Source of the DNA: Clostridiales bacterium
GTDB lineage: Bacteria > Bacillota > Clostridia > Peptostreptococcales > Anaerovoracaceae
DNA: 64,000 nucleotides
Direction: 5' to 3'
Assembly (NCBI GenBank): GCA_009776955.1
Contig: WRMW01000006.1
Coordinates: forward strand, 1 to 64,000
A model generated the notes under the pieces. It made no database searches. It was not told the origin of the DNA and saw only the letters and a program-made list of their open reading frames with translations. How positions within the stretch are numbered: position 1 is the first letter of the stretch; every line of letters begins with the position of its first letter. A program made the position numbers and the translations under genes. Below, piece by piece: positions 62,001 to 64,000 of this stretch.

Positions 62001-64000
62001 GCTCGCCCGATCCATCGTCAAAGTCATAATCATCCACATAGGTCAGCTTGATTGGCTCCGCCAGACTGGCGTTCCTAAGCTCCACGTCCAGCGTTTTCCA
62101 CGCCGTCCCGTCCTTGTTCACCTTTACGATGGCATACTCGCCCGCCGCTTCATCGCCCGTCACCAAGCAGCTTACCTCGACCGCTTCGTTCACTTCGGGT
62201 ATCGAGTACATGCCGCTCTCATGGCCCTCCACCGGCGGATCCGTGCCGACCGTCCAGAAATACCTATACACGATCCCTATCGGCCCTTGCGGTATGGCAG
62301 TAAACAGCAGCTCGTCGCCGCCCGCCACTATAGCCCCACTCTTTATCTCGTTGCCCCTGTACTCCGCCTTGATACTGGCGCCGGTCGCCTTGCTCGTCGG
62401 ATCCCAAGCCACGCTGAAGTTGACCGTATAATACTCGACATCCGCACGGTTCGGCGGTGTAGTGGTTACATCTATATCCACGCCTGTATACGCAGCGCTG
62501 TCGCTGACATCGCCGTCGTACACACGCCATTCGCCCTCGTCCACCATGCCGACAAACGTGCCAAGGACAGACATGGTTAGCGGCACCACAGCCCCGCTTG
62601 GATTGTCCACAAGCGAGAACGACTTGCTTGTTTCGATTTCACCGGTACTGCCGCTCCATGGGAAGGTGTTCAGACTTACGCTCACGGATGCGTCTATATT
62701 GTACTCCAACCACTCTGGCATCTTTACCGTACGCCCGAACAGCCCTGGCAGATCGCCCTCTTTATACGTCCATCCGTCAATATTCCCCGGTCGCATCACC
62801 GACGGGAAGCCAGACGCCACATGGACGCTCGCCTTGCTTCTGTCCTCGCCATCCCTGCCATTATGCACCTTGTCCGCAGACACGTTCTTCGTAAAGCCGC
62901 CTTCCCAGTTCGTGGGCACGTTGTACCTTATATCCATCCCTTTGAAGCCCGCATTGCCCGAAAGGGTCGAGGCGGGGAAGTAGTCGCCCGCCACACGCCC
63001 CAAAGCGGTATTGTAGTTCGGATGTATAAGCACATTCTCGTTCAGCGCTATATTGCCGCTGACCACGCCTTCCGAGCCTATCGTCCCTACTATTCCGCCC
63101 GCCCTCGCGCTCATGGAGCCGGAGGTGGTCGTCCGCACAGAGCCCGTCGAGTAGTTGCCCGTTATTATAACGGCGCCTGCGTTGCCTACTATGCCGCCCG
63201 CATATTCCACGGCGATGATGTCCGCGAGCGAGTAGCTATTCTTCACCGTGGCAGGCGGGCCATTGGTCACACTGATATCAGCGCCTGCATAGCCCACAAT
63301 GCCGCCGATGCTATAGCCGGACGAGCCGCTGCCGCTGCCCGTTATCGTCCCTGTGGTATAGCAATTCTCGATGGTGCCGCCATCCACTCGGCCTACTATG
63401 CCGCCGGAGCTGCCGGCGCTGTTGACATTCGCATTCACCACGCCGAGGTTTTTCACCGTGCCTGTCTGGATATACCCGAACACGCCCCTATACCCGAAAT
63501 ATTGTGTGGAAAGCCCCTCTATCTCCTTGCCCCTGCCGTTGAAAGTCCCTCTGAACCTTGTGGTGGAGTTCGTATAATAGGAATCGCTTATGGGCAGCCA
63601 GCCGTTGCCACCGTTCCAGGTGGGGTCGCTGATCCCGTACGGCTCCAAATCTATATGGTCCATCATAAGTATGGTCTTGCCTGCGAAGTTGAAGCGTGAC
63701 GTGCCGGTTTCGCTGATGGAAACCTCCACGCCGCCGCCCCCCATCGTAATATAATAGTAGCCGTTCACTATCCACGCAAGCCCCGCGAGCTCGTCCGCCG
63801 TCCATATCTCGTAGTTGTCGCCGTTCTGCCTGTTTGCGTCTATATACCATTGTATGTCGGGCGTGCCTGTGGGCGTTATACGCAGATGCGCCGGCATCCG
63901 TACGGTCTGCCCGAACAGCCCCGGCAGGTCTGCCACGGCCCATGTCCAAATGACTGATGGCACAACCATCAAGAACTCGTAAGCGTCCTCCGCCCGCAGC
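47080..64000 (-). CDS. Giant modular repeat surface protein, N-terminus beyond the window
   Basis: At least 5640 aa; the frame stays open to the right edge, so the start and any signal peptide are missing. Near 63.8-62.8 kb are GLUG-type repeats (GGIVGRVDGGTIENCYTTG, GGIVGYAG). From 62.7 to 51.5 kb about 15 tandem modules alternate. One type is carboxypeptidase-regulatory-like (GxYxxxxVPxGEYxIYIDGVDTG). The other is InlB-B-like (LDYWTLTLxAGxGIxSVSG, GYTWAGW, TTVTMP, LTATAT). Four PKD-like modules are interspersed (YTVEFAW). At 57.0-56.5 kb a Gly-rich beta-helix interrupts (GIGGGxGSxxGxIxIxGG). An MBG-like domain lies near 50.7-50.1 kb (SKVYDGFTVYS). The C-terminus ends VINQRVFVR, with no LPXTG or SLH motif, so anchoring is unknown. 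An adhesin role is inferred. Confidence 0.88.
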   Translation of the reverse strand, partial: LRAEDAYEFLMVVPSVIWTWAVADLPGLFGQTVRMPAHLRITPTGTPDIQWYIDANRQNGDNYEIWTADELAGLAWIVNGYYYITMGGGGVEVSISETGTSRFNFAGKTILMMDHIDLEPYGISDPTWNGGNGWLPISDSYYTNSTTRFRGTFNGRGKEIEGLSTQYFGYRGVFGYIQTGTVKNLGVVNANVNSAGSSGGIVGRVDGGTIENCYTTGTITGSGSGSSGYSIGGIVGYAGADISVTNGPPATVKNSYSLADIIAVEYAGGIVGNAGAVIITGNYSTGSVRTTTSGSMSARAGGIVGTIGSEGVVSGNIALNENVLIHPNYNTALGRVAGDYFPASTLSGNAGFKGMDIRYNVPTNWEGGFTKNVSADKVHNGRDGEDRSKASVHVASGFPSVMRPGNIDGWTYKEGDLPGLFGRTVKMPEWLEYNIDASVSVSLNTFPWSGSTGEIETSKSFSLVDNPSGAVVPLTMSVLGTFVGMVDEGEWRVYDGDVSDSAAYTGVDIDVTTTPPNRADVEYYTVNFSVAWDPTSKATGASIKAEYRGNEIKSGAIVAGGDELLFTAIPQGPIGIVYRYFWTVGTDPPVEGHESGMYSIPEVNEAVEVSCLVTGDEAAGEYAIVKVNKDGTAWKTLDVELRNASLAEPIKLTYVDDYDFDDGSGELPVNGYISSAEIQAGVYDIYVEGKNTGRILRVGGSTGPLTLAYWTLTVDGSDDGVSDIGIVADTIKDEYAFFAGEKAGIWAIVEDAYDFAGWTVTTGNATVEDDGDTNTVVTMGNQAAVVKANAVPTNHHASVTVTRNSAAWDGLGVSIRLRDEDIGSPVGPVIALVEDGTTGVYETENPVAPGEYYIYIDADGPGSGAAVVTGEFLTVAYGEPNARTLDYFTLTLQAGEGVDEVVIDSASIYTDATYVVKVFLEGAEVKIRAVPEFGFGFDEWASAPAGFDDFINGTSASDASAEILMPAAPLVLTTSATEYTYEVLVGVTIDNDRWEDLTVEITPDDTDDTAYLLLTESAPGVYKRDDVPVGRYRIYIGRGIGQRAYTGDGDIIEITHPDGTDEATALEYWSLAVKPDTPSNGIKSVEIGSPSIMDRDAFRVGDDVIVKADVELGWTFDGWELTVGSSATTIDDASLESTMVKMAAEQAEVTAAATEDGYIVEVGVNLNRGSGDGGPWSGLDGVSIMLTDGTYPDDRILLTETGIDTGEYKSADYVAPGLYEVYVDHINIATPVATGVIIEVGLENANRAMLDYYMVTFYAIPQGLGPEFHPTMTATYYMGSSSGTVPLFGVVQGGVRLVFEVDENDTYFDHYQFFWNIGPIGGSHNDKVQVVDPVNSEVFVACQVLGTNDFNPASVKATINGSGNEAEGLNIDLYSEGRFVTRMTDEYGGNYSSMVANDTYNIYVSGVDTGKTIMVGAGDPPTVLDFWTLTLAAGEGIASATATGAFLEAVGDGGGTYLYFEGDVADVSAVPENGYSFKEWEPHYLVDISNPNMENTTVTMPSSPGAPVIVDATATLDKYTVDVAVKLDGVAWTGLDVYLFGIHTAAGYVMEPVNDPPTPGLYRSDGDAIPDEYRISIHGDDGHSTDTGRTVKVGYGELNAAALDYWMLTLDGSGTGVESVEISTHSIRNVTTANTVAKAFLTGTSGIEIAAEMNDEYNFARWNPDPSTFNGIANPTARETTVNIGGAPVSIAATSTQKTYEAAVHLWLNERMNGYSGQTVELTADGGTTRYTMTDRGGGQYLRSGLHAGTYAIYVNNENTGRSLAVNHTNPPTDHMEIYYYSLTVERGEGIKSVTGSGAYLEGETGIPISAVPEDGYKFALWTVWESTGGAVVHNVNAASTTVTIGTHKSTVEAYGAPAMHPAVVAVNRDDAPWQSLTVALLPPGGDPETDLIGLREGMPGAYSTVADISEGTYDIYVNRSGGSLENAFPTGETITVDDRYVSEELLEYYTLNLVRGTGIDSVSGGDVYFAGDTVDIDAVVADGCEWTGWTAVPSGFGNVAAKETSITMPKYRLTLTATAKFTPYPASVQLNLDGTGWTGRQVDLTRLSGGIVGAAYTTAEDSGSPGLYITTIPVEPGEFAIFVHRDGIGTGDMYTGRTVKVGYGEPNLETLDYFMLTLDGSDPGIESVEMPMDSPHTVESQDSVARAILKDASVDISATVVDGYDWIEWEADPSMFGNIAWQEMSIDMPNYPLELTARTYGEGFFIVSGGDEGTDYEFDEEPGADGGVVEVLTILTANHDYSISTGMNSPGYETGRIVVSDGLTGVDIELDNVEIVNPPFMASAFNIAGAEVNLTLVGDNVLTAGDGFAGLQVPVGATLAIDGTGTLTANGSGFGAGIGGGVTGGVGTITISGGTVTATGSHYAAGIGGGAGSNNGEIIIEGGTVTATGGSGGTGIGGGNVGMGGRIIIRGDASVVAHGGPSAAAIGGGNQAAGGSIEISGEAEVVAHGGNFSAGIGGGRNGAGGTITIESGTVTATAGVYGTGIGGGEYAHGGMITIEGGKVVAIGGDKGSGDKPGLAMGNGVDGRGGSVTVNGVFAHLENKAANERPIGVPTVSTFSNNSSAFSPNEEYLYIELDEREAYTATVNVSKDVEPWDGDSKSFTLRQVGSDNMPLTLTGGVDSGEFTARVGAGEWTVYDGTVSTGVTIGIIDGDAEAELDYWTLTLAESPGIGSVSGGGVYFEGQEGIAISATVASEWRWSKWTAEPTTFGDVSERNTTITMPDYALKLTATATEDKYGVEVTVRLGSGSHTDPYIGLRAELREILDGPDRGRVVAELEDINDVGVYTAPSVPAGEFAIFIDKTGGIYTEDTGRTIVVGYELENDAVLDYYTVEFAWVKHEDAQDINLDGSTARYRNEGVIAVDDFTELNSGDTVLEGGSIVFRAMPIGDDFDYFTYTWIDDDDYGTAGLNLYVIRSVRGPVNVTCEVYGMSGALTTWEATLNVNLLGSPWDGERGGGLGTVEFSLLLNGIGDDPLDRMELEMGDRGKFSARVVNGVWHVLADGVDTDVVIVINDDDNDTEELNYWMLNATEGAGIVPNSATGIGPHFEGEKVEINAEVLPNHTWSKWVAEGLPAFHDVEDQKAIIDMPDFSVTLRATATEDTYKASVTLTLDGGAWRGQAAAIVPDSGTYLDDAIPLPDIGNTGVYVADGVEIGDYDIYINGVDTSKSIKVEHPPAGGDVAMTLDYFMLTLTAGTGISTYNINTDSVYIDADADKYAKAFLADTEVGITATVEPNYTWAGWDVPDGFTDIDNADNPTTTVTMPAEALGIRATATETTYDVEVTVTQDGNPRVWLAVTIVPDTDGGRELPLAETTPGSSGVYTRGNVPVGNYAIYIDGVDTGESIIVSHGVDPATKTLEYFTLALTAGTGVNAVSGGGAYFAGQTGIEISASGVAAAYTWAGWNVTSGDATVANPALMTTTVTMPSSGESVAITATATLTPQLAEVRLWNDGNPWTGRTVGLVPVGGLLLEPLDEDAAGVYKNATVPPGEYQIWVDRDTPGTTVYTGVDIVIGHGLDNNAELRYSTLEVEAGEGTTLTGYARTVLVGSTVLVAIEPAEVEPGYNWARWTPTPPTFDGFNEPYTALYMRTYITMPDYALKLTATATLTPYPVTVNFNIDGGGWAGLTTVELREIIDTDEYGDVVATLVEGVHGVYETPTGVLVAPGEYAIFVEREDWGFTVPTTRNVEVGYGLPNSATLNYWTLEVVAGVGTDVGGDVSRPVLEGVTVFIQVLEVEGGYTWDRWVSDPPGFTGYNTPDTEESMEAYITMPTEKLKLTATAKEDDYTVEVTVRKDDDKWDGLTLELVEILDGGGHGTVVAELDEIDDTGVYTADEVPVGEYAIYIDKTDAGTTEDTHETIVVGYNPNDLPDINAAVLDYYTVEFEWKPDETTPGIDFDGSTVRYRHRNSTDINIFTDLATGDAVLAGGSIVFRVNATSPTYDWFAYTWTDADQGPTAAFVYAIGGISGPVDVVCTVKGLEEPPPTHDVMLKVELNGFEWDGYMTDQSHQVTFELSLNGIGDPVLLEMKERGEFWAEHKVEDGDWHVLADGVDTGVVIKVEDDDNLGEETLSYWSLLIAEDEGIVPGSAMDSVVGTHFVGEMVSITAEVKPGYMWRRWVSGSPELVPDVLDREATIMMPNTVLWLDATTTVIREGGPSEIYQGDVLSMTNELVAELGMTGLDMTANTLDYAVDNDADPQRTVTATGTLERAVVKGMYQEAPDIELDGYFAAFSVEVHEIVPKNASDHVVWFGIGDTPYGYTLAQADLRHDLAEDKYYLDFTYFIEPDVTVPENLVMGFDFDGEGEDWEKTLYTVDFSGVTLLPPPYAMDDVIRYVTASEASVTLDVGAMLEGVVSESGGFVYGASVTKDDDDIISGVPSIPAGVLSVAFDAGKFKVGNTATVTVTVGGFADYLPTSFDFVIKQTDKTPVDLDTGIMSKVYDGFTVYSTRDELTAVDSVTGEAVAIPWDAVDKGMLTYRWLDASGAPLLNSNGEPMVNADAPVNRGRYMVRVVYDTSVGADPDEDMSAYYAGEALHHFVILRRLVTVQAGSGDVKVGEPVPELSVGYTGLADGEHIAFMLGGRYVDPSDPENSDVELAWAEVATVENTNRAGEYPVYFSKPAELNSIVGRGDNYRLEHVGGELIVRHHSTISLTPTNAILEDEAVSVTIEAMFEPDIEDYDKIEWSVERGRSNVSVADSRPQLVKGGVVDGWTEWRAGETGAVLILTRLAEDTVDTEFEGKRAEVKATAAGLAAGETMRVRATYLVSDTLPGGRYTAVSTVELIPALPITTDNTRARVPDPTVVANKARVVAARVPIVLERTPKPDPVRPMGLDGLDDGLGALDEPQELGGARLIDEVVIGTMPTSGANAGIFTRWTPLAANPEAVTARISQTDDRFIEIMVDMGVRNATTKNLVARLRVKGTGENGVPPVYIYTNTFSVQVVERYPTYTYIQSNQLNTRYPDRDTVVTARASDGSRLEILSIVHNNSKAANFVSIQADGKTLRPVGTKAGRPSLRLTVVNHDYKFANKAAKANGNNGNVIVTTAINVVNTMPAVRLDRSSLGFLSPNATTLPPGPHPIRDALGPITINLITSNTRVPFEQGYKVADVVISDVDNRQRAYNSPHRDNVDISYDKATGRITLTPKATMPASNGRLWLAVSYEGMSASLADRTYLAVNFTSRALDKVTVSISPKSYRINNAITPRSNNLDLTGRVGDGTVVAEFAVNMNVANLHITDWTQTVAGRETTKTGTQWLNVAKEQEDYPGGAWNTPGAAPVTLVTPRDSMGWPMPNRIRVVANADEMMRLTRHPVNGNPDSRNKTYSLTVGTAGLLSNISRATPRTFALGLTFSGAQPNFSISLGKGNIDVSLEDSFRPATVRLTDTSSPVREVRLYNTAEDATRAVQSHDFETVMTGPNTFNIKMREGRFGYVRPKLAQRLSVEVILENGQILKSWGVNAKNGRPTDKTISINPASAVPRANPTRLADVSMYRDQPLQGAKLTTLGFDGTRAPIGAEIGYVQIQASGIRGFEDGGFRLEQNGEGEWTIHFMNDDRPYIVATSGNNAGNRTYTRAGDLTPLKSSYTLRIEMWPKGTYQLYPEGHEHAGQPMLVQAGQDKNWRVQPHMNNASKPKATTKPTVINQRVFVR

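Overview
The window looks like a chromosome segment of a Clostridia-type member of the Bacillota, moderately GC-rich. I cannot place it to genus. The evidence is the gene order rpmG-secE-nusG-rplK-rplA-rplJ-rplL with an L10-leader-like RNA, an AddA-type helicase-nuclease, GpmI, a DUF6485 protein, a Tn916-style int/xis/repressor set, and strong AGGAGG ribosome binding sites. No tRNA, rRNA or CRISPR array was seen.

Layout. 1-11.7 kb: a polymorphic-toxin locus on the minus strand. It holds a membrane protein, a 3068-aa secreted Rhs protein ending in a CHAP-like domain, a lipoprotein that is a candidate immunity protein, and an orphan copy of the Rhs core cut by what looks like the end of an IS66-family element. 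11.8-14.0 kb: a small integrase/excisionase/repressor module. 14-22.5 kb: mostly plus-strand housekeeping genes (mgtE, nnrD, ilvD, purine permease, metallo-hydrolase, class II aldolase) plus a DUF4143 ATPase. 22.5-30.2 kb: a minus-strand run of flavoprotein, gpmI, hexokinase and addA. 30.4-36 kb: a sigma factor, a DUF805 protein and the ribosomal protein/secE/nusG operon. 36-39 kb: a UroD-like protein and a sodium:solute symporter. 39-45.6 kb: a molybdenum aldehyde oxidoreductase operon with a dicluster flavoprotein and a small CxxC protein, behind a sigma-54-like promoter. 45.6-47 kb: an AlbA_2-type regulator with a two-palindrome operator. 47-64 kb: one giant repetitive surface protein, still open at the right edge.

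The most unusual signal is a family of long palindromic DNA elements of about 130-200 bp with shared 13-bp inverted ends. They sit in-frame inside genes: one in addA and three in the dicluster flavoprotein gene. All four are read in the same frame, starting Gly-Ala-Leu-Asp and ending Leu-Arg-Ala-Ala, and add roughly 43-66 residues each. They behave like the Rickettsia palindromic elements but in an unrelated lineage. A second, smaller palindrome of 41 bp occurs once in-frame inside the DUF4143 ATPase gene and once over that gene's own promoter.

All coordinates, motifs and alignments were read by eye. Family names rest on recognised motifs, not on database searches.
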